Shown here piece by piece: positions 8,927-21,731 of a DNA stretch of 64,000 bases (its first letter is position 1; every line of letters starts with the position of its first letter). The translations under genes were made by a program, and so were the position numbers. The notes below the pieces were generated by a model that worked only from the letters and a program-made list of their open reading frames with translations, was not told the origin of the DNA and searched no databases. Origin of the DNA: Polytrichum commune (lineage: Eukaryota; Streptophyta; Polytrichopsida; Polytrichales; Polytrichaceae); contig OX485804.1 in assembly GCA_950295325.1 (NCBI GenBank), positions 62,836,533-62,900,532 on the forward strand, in the 5' to 3' direction.

Positions 8927-11900
8927 TCATGTGCTCCATATATGGAGAATTGGGCTAGTTTGGAAAAAATATCCATCCAAGGGTTGTCTCCCTTACCATG
9001 ACGGTTGCTCATCCAAGTGGAGGGCACTTCCAACAACTCTCTATCATTATTCTATCCTCATGCAAGACATTTTATAGTTTACATCCATGAACATACCAAT
9101 TATGCAGTAACTAGGATTTTAATATATTCGGATTCATGCATTCATTTGGACAAGTCCAACCGCAAATATGATGTACACTAGATTGCAAAACTTTAGAATC
9201 ATGGTTGTTGGCAAACACATAATACAAACATTCGAAGTTGTGGTTGTTGTGTTGTTGTTTCTGTTATTGTTGTTTGATGTTTTTATACCCACAAGTTCAT
9301 GTCCCTTTTTTTGAACAAGAGATTTGTCCAAATACCCTTAATTATTAGTTTAGTCCGGAGGGTGTTGTTTGGTTCAGGACACGATAATTGATTTTTTTTA
9401 ACAATGTTGCCAATCGTATCCACATTGGTGAAGACATGTGTTAATCCATCATGGACATTAGCTTTTTGGCATGCAAGGTGTTGAGCTGGACAACATTCTA
9501 CAATATCACCAACCCAAGGCATTCCAATGGGCCCCATATTCCAATCACGCATATGCAAACATGCCTCTACCATTGGATGATCACGTAATTTTCTAAAGCT
9601 TAATGGATGTAGGGGCCCAATGTATGACATACATACATAATGTTTACAAGCTTCACCAAGTCTAGAAATAATTTCTCTACAATTTAAGAGTTTGAAAGAT
9701 TTCATATAATATATATTGTCAAACAATAATACTACTTGTATGTGACACCCATGATAAAAATAAATAAAAATGCAGTTGTTACCAAGGGCACACAAATTGG
9801 ATATTTGAACCTAAATTTTTGATAAGATCAAGATACTCAACTAATTGAAAGAAATGCACTTGGAAAACAACTTGGTATTATATATGTTCAATTTTGACAC
9901 AAGTAGCTAAAACCGAAAGTGTATATCTCAAGTACATGTTTATGTGCATGAAGAGGCCTAGTGTGGGCCTCTCAAACCCCCAAGGGATCGAAGGTGTGTT
10001 CTTACATGATAAATGACGATTTGTACGACACCTACATTGTATTTGATGGGACCATGACAAGGGGGTAGTCATTATGATATCAAAGACCCAAGGTTTGCGT
10101 CGTGGAACATCGATTCCTTCAAATCAAATATGCAATTGTAAGGGCGATAGACACCGGTTCGAGAAGTAAAGCATACGAGTTTAGTGTCATCGAGATGGCA
10201 TCGTGTGTTAGGCAACATAACTTACTGCGTGTAAGGTATGTTGCCCTATTATAGAGGACGACATCTTGAGTAGTCCATGCTATTTATGTACATTGGCATT
10301 TGGCATGAAATGTTTTTTCACATGGGGTCTTCGGTTGTTGTCCACTCATCAAAATGTTTTTGCGTGATTTTACGCTACCAACCATGTAGCAACAACATGG
10401 CTACTCCAAAAGGGATCTTTGGCCTTCATTCACTATGCGAACAAAGTGGTTTTCAAACCGAAGGTCTTTTTATGTAGAGGAACTATATGGAAATTTGTCT
10501 AGGTTTTTTTGAATTTGATATACCATTTTTGAATTAATTATTATTATTCATACTATTTAGCTAGTGTGCTATGATAGATTTCAAAAGTTTTCATTTCATA
10601 CTTGAACCACTCCTATCATAGATGTACACCATTTATGTTTATTTATTACCTCACAACATTTCTTTACACACTCATCATGTGTCTTAGAACTAACACCTAA
10701 TCACCTAATTAAACACTAACTTGGCTCTAAATTACCCTCACCAAGTGTCCTTTATCCGACACCCTAGCCAACCATCGTAGCAAAGGAACATAAAGGAATT
10801 ATCTTTTTGAAACCATGCTTACCTTGTTGTAATTAAAGAATATGTTCTTGTTTTTGATACTCGCCTCTCCCATACAACTGCTTCTAAATTGCCCTAAAAT
10901 GGCGATTGGCTCCACTTGACTGGGGCACCTTCCTTCCCTCGTTAGTTCATTGCATTGAGAACTTTGGGAACCCTAGGACTTTGTTTTTTTAATTTGTTCC
11001 CTAGAGCTTGAGAAAAGGGCACCCCTTCGGTAATAGGACAACATACCTTACATGTCACAAATTGATTGGGTGGCAAGCTAACCAATTGTTTCTCTTAAAT
11101 TTTGGTAGTGGGTCACGCCTAGAACGAAAACTGAACATTGCACATCTACTAAAGAATGATAGAGATAAAAAAAAATTGGTATGTGAAATTATACCCATAC
11201 CCCCATCCATGTTTAGCACAACTTTATCAAGGTAACCGGGTCTTGAAAGGCTATTTTCTACTACGCACCCACTTCTTACACGGTACAATACACGCAATTA
11301 GTGTGAGATGATTAACAAATCGTGGCCATAACCACTTTCCTCCACTTTTTTGGAGTTCATATGATTATCGAATTTATTACCAAAGGGAATATTCTATTTT
11401 TGGCTCATTAAATGGTCATATAGGTCCCCATCAATTATGTTGGGCATTGAACCTAGAATGGACAACAACTTCTGAGCACATAGTCCAATCTCTGCACATA
11501 TATGAACATGTATTTTCTGAGTGTCCCTTCTTAGATCCATACCTAGCCACACACCACTCAAATTCAAGTGTATGAATACATAAAGTAGTTGGGTAAGGCT
11601 TGCATACCTTGAAAAGAGGAAGACAAAGTATAGTTGTTTATGAGAACGATGGATAATGATATTTTTGAAAACATACAAGAACTTAATGGTGGGACAAATA
11701 GGCATTAAATGACTTTAAATTTTATAGCAAAACAAACAAACAAACAAATATTAACGACATCTTTGCAACTTTCACAAGTGGAGACACTTGATGGGCATTT
11801 TCTCTTGATTCCACTTGGGTTGCGCTGGCTTGCCTGGGTTGGTTGTATTTTGGTTCTCTTTTGCAATTGAATTTTTCAATTTGTGCCAAAAAGAAAAAGA

Positions 11901-13889
11901 AAAGAGAAAGAAAAAGTGGAGACACCTTTAAGATATCATTTTTAGTACGAGAACGATTCTTCAAACTAAACATGTAATGGACAATTTTCATTGGCCCCCA
12001 TGGTACATGTCATTATTCAAACAAACAACGTATGAATGGTCTCAATATCCAAATTTAAACTAATACATGTTTGACAATACAAAATATTACTTTTATATAA
12101 ATAAACCAATATTATTTGGTATATGTATTCCGCTACCTGAACTAATTATCATCTTCAATAATTGAGTGGAGCATCTCAAAGCCTTTAACTTGATAACATG
12201 TGATTACGAGAACCCGGAAAATAAAAGATGTAAAGTTATAGTTTCCTAGAAAGTATTGTCATCCAAAGTCAAGTTCTCTAAGACTTTATAGCTTGTTATG
12301 CATTGTAGTCGACATAAGCCATCCATCCCCTATCACCTTCACTGAAAGCATGCATGCTTCACAAAAACATAAACTTGTTTTGTAGAGTCCTCAATTGATA
12401 AAACAAAAACAACCTAAAAACTAAGGTTTAGGCAAAACACGATTCCATCACACGGGGTCCCAAGCCCCACTCATGTTACCAAGTCCCAACATGGAGGTAA
12501 AGTCCCAACTTTTGAGCCTCAAAAAATCATTAGAATATGGCTAATTATCATTAAAGTTGGATCTTGATTATTTTATGCAGAAAAAAATCGAGTTTGAGAG
12601 TTGGGTTTGACTTTTTGCTTGACCCAACAACACTCAACACAAGTCCCATGCCTCACCTTCAAAAAGCATTGCCATGCATGCAATCATGTTATACTTCGGA
12701 CTTATGACTTCGGATCCCGTGCGAGGTGGTAAGTCCCAACTTCCATGCTATCAACAAATAAGATTGCACAAATTGACCTCAATTGATTTGAAACTTAGGA
12801 CTTGGGACTCTGTATAAAGTGACCCTTATAATCCCTCCTATTTGAAAAAAAGACAAAAAGACAAAAATAAAAACACACACACTTACAACAACAACAACAA
12901 CAACAACAACAACATGTAGAAGGTGTTGCTCACAAATATGGGAGATAACAAATATTTCGCGTAGATTGATATACACGACTTATGCACCCAAAAGTGTAAC
13001 CCCTTTTTTCACTTTATCTCACACATCTAGGACAATAAAAGATCTAGCCGGCCGTCATCAACAAGCATCTAGTATGATTTTATGTACCTACATTGATCTC
13101 CATGAATGCTTCAACCTCTCAAAATGCACAATGTATAAATTACTATCACCTACATCCACCTCGAATCCAATCCACAAATGTTAACAAACTTCACGCATAA
13201 AATTTCACAAACACACTTAATATGCTGTTTATTTTGCACACGATTTATGATCATTATGTGTCGAGTGCAAAGTCACTCTATTTCAACACACGTCGTGGAC
13301 ATAAAGGGGGATTGGCTCAAAATTTTGGGAATAGCTGAATAGTTATAAAGCGAGTCATGGATTGATATCGAGTGCGAAATTCCATGTGATTTTTGATCGG
13401 ACATATCTTAAACACGCACTATGGCGATGAATTGGGTCGGTATGCGAGCTCAAGAAGTACTCAAACAATACATGGAAAACAATTTGTATGTCTTGACACT
13501 CCTTGCTATGAATTCTAAATACAATTGTGTCTCTTACTTTGAATTGTTTGCTCTCCGTCGTGTACCATTGTAATCAAAAAGTTCAAGGACATAGTATGCG
13601 AGTAGGTGTAGTTTGTATCATGTAATGATATTTTGCACAATGTGTTCATGATGATTGAATGTCAAATTGGTATTACACTTCATTATAAACAAAGATGTAG
13701 ACATATTTCTTCAACATGCTCTCGAAGAACAAGAATGCGAGTGGAAAGAACCTCTGCATGAATTCGTCAACAATCAATGTTCGATATTTTTGTTTAACCC
13801 TAATTTTGAATATGTTTAGCGACTAGCGAAATTTTGTGAAGTGTCTTTGTATGACATAATTTTGTTATTGTTTGTTTGATTGATTTTAG
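8927..13889. other. Intergenic AT-rich region, possible coding remnants
   Basis: No gene I can support. A minus-strand open frame at 9283-9795 has Cys/His-rich, protein-like composition (for example LNCREIISRLGEACKHYVC) but no recognised family. A short plus-strand open stretch near 10080-10256 also looks protein-like; both may be remnants of a decayed element. A (CAA)n microsatellite lies at 12885-12914. The first exon or exons of the SPATA17-like gene should lie in or before this interval, but I could not find them. Confidence 0.4.
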
Positions 13890-16800
13890 GGATGCAAAGC
13901 TCAATAGAACCAAAGAATATGAGGCAACCGTGAAGATTCAGGTTCTAAACGTCCTCCATAACGCAAAGTCTCGTGTTTTCAAAAAGTTATACATGTTGTC
14001 AAAGAGACAAAATAACTCATTGCAACAATGTAATGCCTACATCTATCAAACATGTAAAGTTCCGTGACATATACCGTGGGGAGAGCAAAACACATAGAAA
14101 CATTATATAGCCCATGGTTTTCTAATTTTGATCAATTTGACTCGTACATCATAGTTAAGGTCCCTAAAAAGTGTATTGGGACCCACCCAAAATGGATCAA
14201 CAACAACCTTGGGAGAGGTTCTCTCTCTCTCTCTCACACATTCATTTGTGTCATGAAGCAAAAACCCTATTAAAAGGTATAGGTTTGGAAAAAAATCAAC
14301 ATCCATAAGGATTTCATATTAACTCCCTTACTAATCCACGTTTTGGGGAACAAGTTACTATAATACCTTATAAAATTAGACATCTTTCCAAGAATGGATA
14401 TAGGTTTTTATTTGGGGGTCGTATAAACATTTTCCACATGTTCCAACCAACCATTGTGTGACATGTGGCTTAAATTTTAGACGGCGTTTCGTAGACACCG
14501 TGCAAGGCAACTCGTGAGGCTATGGCACCGGATGGCCTTGCTCATCCAACGGGTGTACCGGGGCCATTTGGGGCGCGAATATTTTCACGAATGTCGGCGG
14601 AAGCGAGACTACGAGCTTCGTATGGAGTACTTCAACGCACATGCCATCTACATACAACGTATATTCCGGGGCTATTGGAGCCGGAAGTTTATTATGGACT
14701 TCTATGCACGGAAGGCATTCATCGTGGCCTCTCTACTTGCCGGACAACGAATGAAAACGCTCTTGACGATGTCCTATAAGTTGCAAATCAACAATGAGCA
14801 AAAGGAGGCGCAAGACATTGTGCACAAAGAAATCGACAAGTTCTTTGCGAGCAATCACCATCGGGTATGTTTTACCAACTTCTACAATAAAGTTTGGGGA
14901 AGGTACTCTAACGTGGAGTTCTAGAACGAAACCAAAGCATGCCCTAGCTACTTACATCTCCTCAAGGTAGACGCATGCGTCTTAAAAGTCTTTTGAACAT
15001 ACAATTGGGCAAGAGAAATTGTCGCATACAAGCGGTGTCCGGGGAGATTTTTTGGCATAATCGGTCAAAACCCTAGTGTTTCGAAGTCCAACCGGCCATG
15101 TGTTGTATGGTCTTTTGAGTTTTCTTTTGTAAACTGAGGTATACTCAAGGCCGCTTCACACTATGTCCGTCCACATTGAGAGGTTGTGGGATTGAATGAC
15201 CAAACTTTGTTGAAAGTCCAAAGAAATGGGCTGAAAATAGTCAATAAAATATAGAAAGTGGAGTCTTTGGCCAAGTGTAGTGTGAAGCCTCCAAAGGCCA
15301 AGCCCAAAGTCCAAAGAAAGAATGAGCATCCCACTTTATTCCCTACCCAAAACAACCCCTCCAATCTAACGGCCAAGATCTTGTCAGATTTTTTTTTTAT
15401 GAAAAAAAAGCGACGGCCTCTCGGCCATAGTTTGGGTTTCCATTCATGTCTAGCTCAAACTTCCTTCAAGAGTCCGTCGCCTTCGTAAAAAAATATTGCC
15501 ATGTAGGCATTTTGGAGAGTGATAGCCTTGGGACTATGGCCTATGGTGTGAAGGGTCGAGAGGTTGAATTCTTGGTTTCTTGCAATCTAATTGATGGAAA
15601 TCGACAACTTGTCGACCTTCAACCATAGTGTGAAGCAACCCTCAATATATTCTTCTAAAATGATGGGTAGTTTTACTAAAGTCTTGAACTTCAACCGGTT
15701 ATTTCCCAAACTCAACCATAAATAGTGGATGGTTCTCCATGTTCATTGCACATAAGTGTATCTCTCATCCATCAAACATAAAAACCCGACACCCCCCCCC
15801 CCTCCATATTGGTTGGTATATTTCAAACAACATCAACTAAACCACTTTGGGGTCTTTGAAGTTAATTCAAGTGCGAAACCAACTAAAAAAACGTAAAATT
15901 TGGACAGGGGAATTATGTAAAGGCTTTTATGTTGGATGAACGAGGTATGCTCACATGCAATACTTCCCTCTCATCGATATATTATTGAGTTCCAATGTTT
16001 GAACCCAAAATCACGGGTTTTAACTCCAATTTTCATACATGTGTTCTAAGTGAACACATTGTGCCATCATGGGTCATGCAAATATTGCTTTAGCAATTAA
16101 CTTGCTGGTTTTTGACTTTCCTAGGAGAGTAGAATAGTTTCTTGATGTTCTTGGGTTGTTTCTTTTTCTCCTCTAGGGGTTCTAACTGCCAACTACACTG
16201 GTTACTCTCATAAGTAGGGATAACCATTTGAAGATACACTTTGCTATTATATTATATTATTACAATAAAGAATGTCATCTTTTTTTATCACGTATGTCAT
16301 TTCATGTGTCCTTGACATGCATCCTACACTAAAAAGTTATATTACTGTGGGGCCATAATAAATTCCCTAGAAATTTCCATGGGTAATTATTTTATTTTGT
16401 GCTAGATAGATAGAAAGAGATAGATAGATAGATAGAAACTCCGGTCCCTTTTTAGCAAGGGGCCGGTGTGAATAAAGTGTCCGTTCGTAATGTCAATGAC
16501 CCGATGCCCACTGGACAAGGGGACATTGGGGCAATACTACTCTCCCCTTTCGAGGATGGGCACTATAGTGACACACTATACTAGTTCCTAGCTAGCCACT
16601 AGTGCCTTGAAGATACCGGACATGGTATCCCCCCAAAGGGCTTTGAGTTACCCATACAACAAGGTCCAAGGACCCCCCCATCATAGTTGGGTGGACTAAG
16701 GTGGTGAGCACCACGCCGGCACGGGGAATAGAACCCACAACCTCCTCATTGGGGACCATGAGCCCTAACCACCAAGCCAAGGCCCGTGGTGCCTTTATTT

Positions 16801-19800
16801 TGTGCTACTTATGTCCTATAACTAATATGCAAAGTGTGATCGGAAATCTTCTTGAAGACTTAGGGGAAAACCTGTAGTCTTGGACCCACTTTAATTTCTA
16901 GCTGCCTTATTTTTTGGCATAAATAATCCTTAATAACGAATAGCTTTGCGTGCTTTTTAATTTACAATGAGCATCCCGAATAAGCCATAAGAGTTTTTAC
17001 TCCATGTTGCCTTGACTAGAAAAATTAATGTGGCCCGCACTAATACTAGCAGAAAACATTGCGAAAAAAAACTGCAATTCTTTTTCCATCGCGGTTCTTT
17101 TGACTAGCATGCTCTGCATATATTAAACGGTTGCATATTGTTTTTTTGGTTTACCAAATGAAATTTAAAAAATTTGGGGGTTTGTAATATATTATTGGAA
17201 ATGTCTTTAAAAACTTTCCAATGGTGTATTACACGCGCCGAAAAAATTGCGGTCGTAATACAAAATAAATAAAAAAATTGTAGTTGTCTAGAGACTGCAG
17301 GTCAAGGTGGTCAAAGGAACCGCAATGTAAAAATAACTACGGTTCTTTTTCGCATAGTTTTCTACTAGTGATAGGACTATCTCGTGTAGTTGCTTGTCCC
17401 ATCATAGTAAACAATATGGCCTCAATAAGAGGCTTTAGCAACTCGTAACTCCAAATGGTAACCCACACTAATAGGACTAGTTGGTGTACGGCACAAGAAA
17501 CCCATTCCTTTACAATTGTTTTTTGTTTGTTCTTTTTCCTTCTAACAAATTTTTTTGTGATATTAAGAAAAGAATCCCTTGGTTAAATCACTAAACCCAA
17601 AACATGTGGAATATTGAGAATATTCAGCTCTCAAACCCTTAGTAAGACATGGTGGATCTACATTCCAATAATTCAAATGAACAAGTGAGAATTATGCCCA
17701 AAAATAAACCAAAGACATTCCTTCAATGTATCCAAGGTAAGAATAATCTCTTTGGCTTAGGGTGAGTTTCCATGCAGTATGTTCACCCACCAAATTATTG
17801 TGGGAATAAGGCCAAACTCGCTCAAATGTAGATGGAATATGATGGGGTAGGATTTGTATGCACCAACTACACCTAAATATGATATTTATTGTCATATGGT
17901 ACTTTATGTCACTATGGTAACTTTTTGGATGACTCTTCTTATGAATCAATGAACAAATATTGTCATGGATGATGGATGAGTTCATCTATGGCCAAAACCC
18001 TACCTTTTCTTGCCAGCAACTTGTGATGAAATATTATCACAGATGATTGAAATCTTGAAAACAAAAAAATTAGTTGAATTTTCTTACACTGAATGCGTTG
18101 CTAAGAAGCTCTATGCAAATTTTTGACAAAAAGAATGAGAAATCACTTGGTAAGCGACAGTGATTGCAACACTATAAATCTATAATCCCACAAAAAATTA
18201 CAAGGAATGACAAATAAAGTTGGGTGCGTATTTTGTGTTGGTGACACTACACCGTGGTTTAGAATTAGTATTGAACAAGATAATTAGAATTGGTGACACT
18301 AAATAATATATTAAGTGTAGCTACTCTCATCTTCTCATGTCCGGCCCACCTACTAACTTCCTCCTCCTCCTAAGACCAATTTTTAATTCTTCAGTGACCA
18401 ACACTTGTAAATTAAAAAGTGCTTTAGTGGGTGCATGGAAGTCTAGTGGCCCACGTTCATGACCCTCCACATTCTAGTAGGCCACCGTAATGTGGTTGGT
18501 TGACCCTTTGTGCTTATCTACACGAGAACACATGTAACCCACTATTCTCTAGAATATGGTGGGCAAGCAACCTACATGGGAACTCACCCTTAGAATACCA
18601 TCATCAGTTAGCTATAATTTGGCAGATGCTAAACCTACCCCTACGAACATTTAGAGGGAGGGGTCTCTACTTGGATAAGGGCCTGGGATTGCTACATGTA
18701 GCCCCTAAGGAAAATTTCATAATTTTATAGAACATGATTGAGAAAGGTTGCATGTCTTGCACGACTTCAAAAGAAAGTTGCCCTAGAAAGGTTATCGTAG
18801 TTTGAGCACACAATTGGAGGGACCCATGTCACCATTTAATGACCACAAGAATCTCCACTTTGATAATGAATAAGATATTTACAAAACCCCTAAACTTTAT
18901 GATGAAAGTGATTGTGACCATGATTTGGATTTACTAACCATCTTGTACCAATCGCATGTTTCATATCCCAAGAGAAGTGAGGGTTGAGTGATGCATGCTC
19001 ATTTACGATACATTTCAAGAAAAGTAATGCGTGCTCTACAGGTGTTTGTAGAGTGCTTGATTTGTTTTGGTGTCACTCGATCCCAAGGCATCTCCTAATA
19101 CGAAACAATCGAAGAGAGCTTGCATTGAGAGTTCCCGGCACTTTGACACTTTGGACTCCCGAAACTCGTACCTTTTGGTCGGCACTCATTTCATAGCGTA
19201 TAGCAGATCTCGCATCACCATCTAAATGGGATAACCAACGTAGCTGGATCAACTAAAAAAATTAACCATTTAAGACCCACCTATCTTCCTTGAGGTGCAC
19301 TCCCCTTGACCTTATCACAATGTAATGTGTGTTGTGGTGCTAAGGTGAGCGTAGTGTAGCACGGAGGTTCGGAAAGGCGCTTTCTACTCCCCGTACGTGG
19401 CCATTTTCGGGGGCGGGCGGAGCTACTTGGAGGAGCACATCCGCTCCACCCGGCGCAAGGAGGTGACGGGCATGGAGCTCGAGAAGCTCGACGGCTTCAA
19501 CGAGGACGGCATCCCCGTCAAACAACTCCAAAACAAGTTCTTCGTCACCTCGAGCAAATTGTTGCATAGCCGCATGAGCTTGGACACGAGGCGGCGAGTG
19601 CAAGAGGCGTCGAAGCTCAAGACCACCTCCGGCACCTACATCACGCGCCAAGGGCCATACGTGACGAGGTACGAATGGGCAGGCGGGCAAGTTAATTAGC
19701 TAGGGATTCGTGATGTTTAGGGTTCTTGGTTTAGGATCAATTGGTTGGGCTGGAAATGGCATCAAAGATCCCTGAATAAGTCTGGTGGTGTCCACGGGGA

Positions 19801-21202
19801 GGTCACTTCATTGTCAAGTTGACACCACGTGCGGACAAAGTTTGCTACCCCTATATTACATGCCATATATAATTTTAAATTTTATGATATTTTTTCTGCA
19901 TATACATAACCATTGATAGTATCTTTTTTATATTTTGTTGAAATTTTTAGTCATCTTTATTTTTTTAGTAATTGTTTTAGTTCAATTCTGTGTCATTCTA
20001 GTTAGAAACGGTATGTTTTATGAAAAAAACAAATCATCAAATTTAGTTACCACTTTTAACTATGTCATAGGTATTGTGTATATCTACTCATGAAAAAAAT
20101 TTGATAAAATTTTGACCCATTTTGGTGGTGCAACTTACCAAAAGAAGATTTTTTTTGGTCACACGTGGTGTTCAACTTGACAATGGAGTGATCTCCCCGT
20201 GGTGGTGTCTAATTGGAATGAATCCGTCCTTAACCTTGTAAGGGACTTCGATTTACTTGATCCCCTTACATCCACGTTAGACGAGTTTACATAAATGCTA
20301 TATCACGCGGCAAGGGCCATATGAGACGAGGTATCAAGGGCTATGGATTTGTGGTGCTCGAATGTATATTTCTAATTTTTGTTGTTATTTGATTGAGCTG
20401 AAAGTGACATCAAAGCTCCCCCAAATAAACATAGTGGAGTCCAATTGAAATGAATTGTCCTCGAAATTACGTGGATTTTTATTTATTGTATGCCCATGAT
20501 TCTTGGTTGTTTGTGCGGCATGTGTTAGCTGCCATGCATGGTCCAAGGTTGACATGGATCACATGTTTTAAGGATTAGATGAGTGAAGTTGCCAATAACT
20601 TGTATGGATGCCGAGCCTGGGTCTGGACAATTATTAGTATAATGTCACGAAATGAATAATACTCAAGTTGAGCATTGCTCATTTTGTAAGAGAGGCACAT
20701 GATAATAAAACCATCCAGCCCCATAATGCAACGGCCCTACAACTGAGCAATATTATGCAACTTCAACAAATGTTAAACAAAAATCTAAACTCTAATAGAT
20801 TCTTTTGAACATTTCCGCCTTCAAGTGATATGGATACTTACCCATGAATCCTTGGCCAGATATCAACACCGGAGGAAAGAAGAGGCCAAGTTATACTATC
20901 TTGTCCCTCACGAGAAAGAGTTCTCAAAGTTCGCCCCACGGGATGGGCCTTGGTGGTACAAAATGGGGTCCACATTCCGGCGTGGGGCCCACTACCATAT
21001 ACGGGAGATGTTACGCAAGGAAGAAAAATTGAAGGAGCTCGAAGACAACCCCAATATGGTGGAGAATCCATGGAATGTATTTGTTCCCTCCGGCTTTCTT
21101 TTTGAGACTTATGCCCCATTTGACAAGGTGTTTCCAAAGCGCCAACACCACCATCATTGGCCCAAATACTCGCTTCGCCTATCCAAGTATGGCCACGGCT
21201 AG
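13890..21202 (+). CDS. SPATA17-like IQ-motif (ciliary/sperm) protein, 5' end not found
   Basis: Four exons join with matching phases: 13890-13941, 14481-14864, 19355-19668 and 20860-21202 (stop TAG). Exon 1 here gives RDAKLNRTKEYEATVKIQ, then TAFRRHRARQLVRLW, completing a first IQ motif. LIQRVYRGHLGREYF and YIQRIFRGYWSRKFI are two more; IQ motifs bind calmodulin. Exon 3 has STEVRKGAFYSPY, resembling STKQIPGIYNSPF of animal SPATA17, and TRQGPYVTRY resembles its GPFRDITEVL segment. SPATA17 belongs to the conserved cilium/flagellum set, so a role in motile sperm is inferred. About 364 residues are seen. The first visible codon is split (AG|G), so at least one upstream exon is missing from this model. 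The 4.5-kb third intron and the last intron are full of transposons. Confidence 0.8.
15035..15095 (+). repeat. Dispersed motif of about 60 bases, copy 1
   Basis: Carries GCATAATCGGTCAAAACCCT, then AGTGTTTC.AAGTCCAACCGG. Related copies lie at 25354, 53212 and 56667, all on the plus strand. Similarity to the last copy resumes at about 15680-15790 (CAACCGGTTATTTC.CAAACTCAAC), on the far side of the MITE at 15148. Confidence 0.7.
15148..15641. mobile_element. Tourist-like MITE, same family as 8437, copy 2
   Basis: Full-length homologue of the 8437 element inside the large SPATA17-like intron. The ends AGGCCGCTTCACACTATG and CATAGTGTGAAGCAACCC are mutated versions of the same TIR, flanked by TCA on both sides (15145-15147, 15642-15644). 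It has no coding capacity. Confidence 0.85.
16405..16793 (-). mobile_element. Complete tRNA-derived SINE with 14-base target duplication
   Basis: On the minus strand it begins GGCACCACGGGCC and has an A box TGGCTTGGTGG (plus 16769-16779) and a B box GGTTCTATTCC (plus 16725-16735). It continues through a non-tRNA body and ends GGGACCGGAGTTTC followed by a (TATC)n tail. TTTATTTTGTGCTA occurs on both sides (16391-16404 and 16794-16807) without a mismatch, so the insertion is fairly recent. It needs LINE machinery in trans. The stub at 7679 has the same 3' end. Confidence 0.92.
17046..17368. mobile_element. MITE related to the 57002 element
   Basis: Inverted ends: CTAGCAGAAAACATTGCGAA at left and, read backwards at right, CTAGTAGAAAACTATGCGAA. 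The interior shares with the 57002 element a paired segment around CTTTCCAA..GTATTACAC. The target duplication is unclear. The ends resemble both Tourist-like and CACTA-like termini, so the superfamily is left open. Confidence 0.65.
17760..18589. mobile_element. Tourist-like MITE with GGGTGAGTTTCCATG ends, 830 bases
   Basis: The left end GGGTGAGTTTCCATGCAG and the right end (read backwards GGGTGAGTTCCCATGTAG) run on into CCCACCA.ATT on both arms. TTA flanks both ends (17757-17759, 18590-18592). It has the same terminal sequence as the 120-base hairpin at 6546, so long and short forms of one family are present. No transposase frame seen. Confidence 0.85.
19793..20201. mobile_element. hAT-like MITE with 8-base target duplication
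   Basis: Inverted ends start CACGGGGAGGTCACTTCATT and continue through GTCAAGTTGACACCACGTG, giving nearly 40-base arms. GTGGTGTC flanks both sides (19785-19792, 20202-20209); eight bases fits hAT. It lies in the last SPATA17-like intron. The duplicated segment at about 20290-20460 preserves an uninserted version of the site. Confidence 0.82.
20290..20460 (+). pseudogene. Duplicated, decayed 3' end of SPATA17-like exon 3 plus intron start
   Basis: The words ATCACGCG.CAAGGGCCATA and GACGAGGTA, then the ATCAAAG.TCCC region, repeat in order what is found at the end of exon 3 and the start of its intron (19640-19840). The copy even retains the donor-like GAG|GTAT. It lies entirely within the last intron and is not needed for the gene model. 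Divergence is substantial, so it is an old local duplication. Confidence 0.65.
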
Positions 21203-21728
21203 CCTCGAATCTACTCTCCAATTTTGTTGTAAAGGTGGTGAGCTCATTGAACTTCGAAGCATATGTTACACGTGGCCAATCTTTGTATACGATTTAGGGT
21301 TTGGTTGAATGCGGTGGAGTTAATTAACCTTTGCATCAATGGTGGAATCATAGTGTATATAAACGAATTGAATGTGACTGAAAAATAACATGAATGTACT
21401 CAACCTCCACTTGTCTCATGGTGCATTCCAATGAACTTGGATTTTTTTTATACTATCCTTGATGTTGAAAGTAGTTGAGTCCACTATCATCAACATTCCT
21501 CACTCTTGTCACTTGTGTGTGGAAGCCATTTCCATAGCGAAGATGTTGAGATACAATTGTCTTCATTGAGATGCAAAATTGAAAATATTTAACAATTGTA
21601 AACCTCAACTTCAAGTTTCCTAACCCACACAGTATGCAAATGTGTGAAAATAACTCGTAACATTAATTCCCCCCCCCCCCCCAACTACTATATAGATTAA
21701 GCAGTTAGGTACTTCAACAGTACATCTC
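21203..21728. other. 3' flank of the SPATA17-like gene, no gene
   Basis: Probable 3' UTR followed by AT-rich sequence. A homopolymer C run lies at about 21669-21681. Nothing else recognised. Confidence 0.5.
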
Positions 21729-21731
21729 TAA

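Noticed and set aside
9283-9795. 170-codon minus-strand frame as a real gene
   Set aside because: Protein-like composition but no recognised domain, no exon partners and no conserved neighbour; kept only as a possible remnant in the gap entry.
13890-21202. Myosin or IQD protein as identity for the IQ-motif gene
   Set aside because: No motor or IQ67 domain is present, and the segment around GAFYSPY plus the C-terminal exon follow SPATA17 better.
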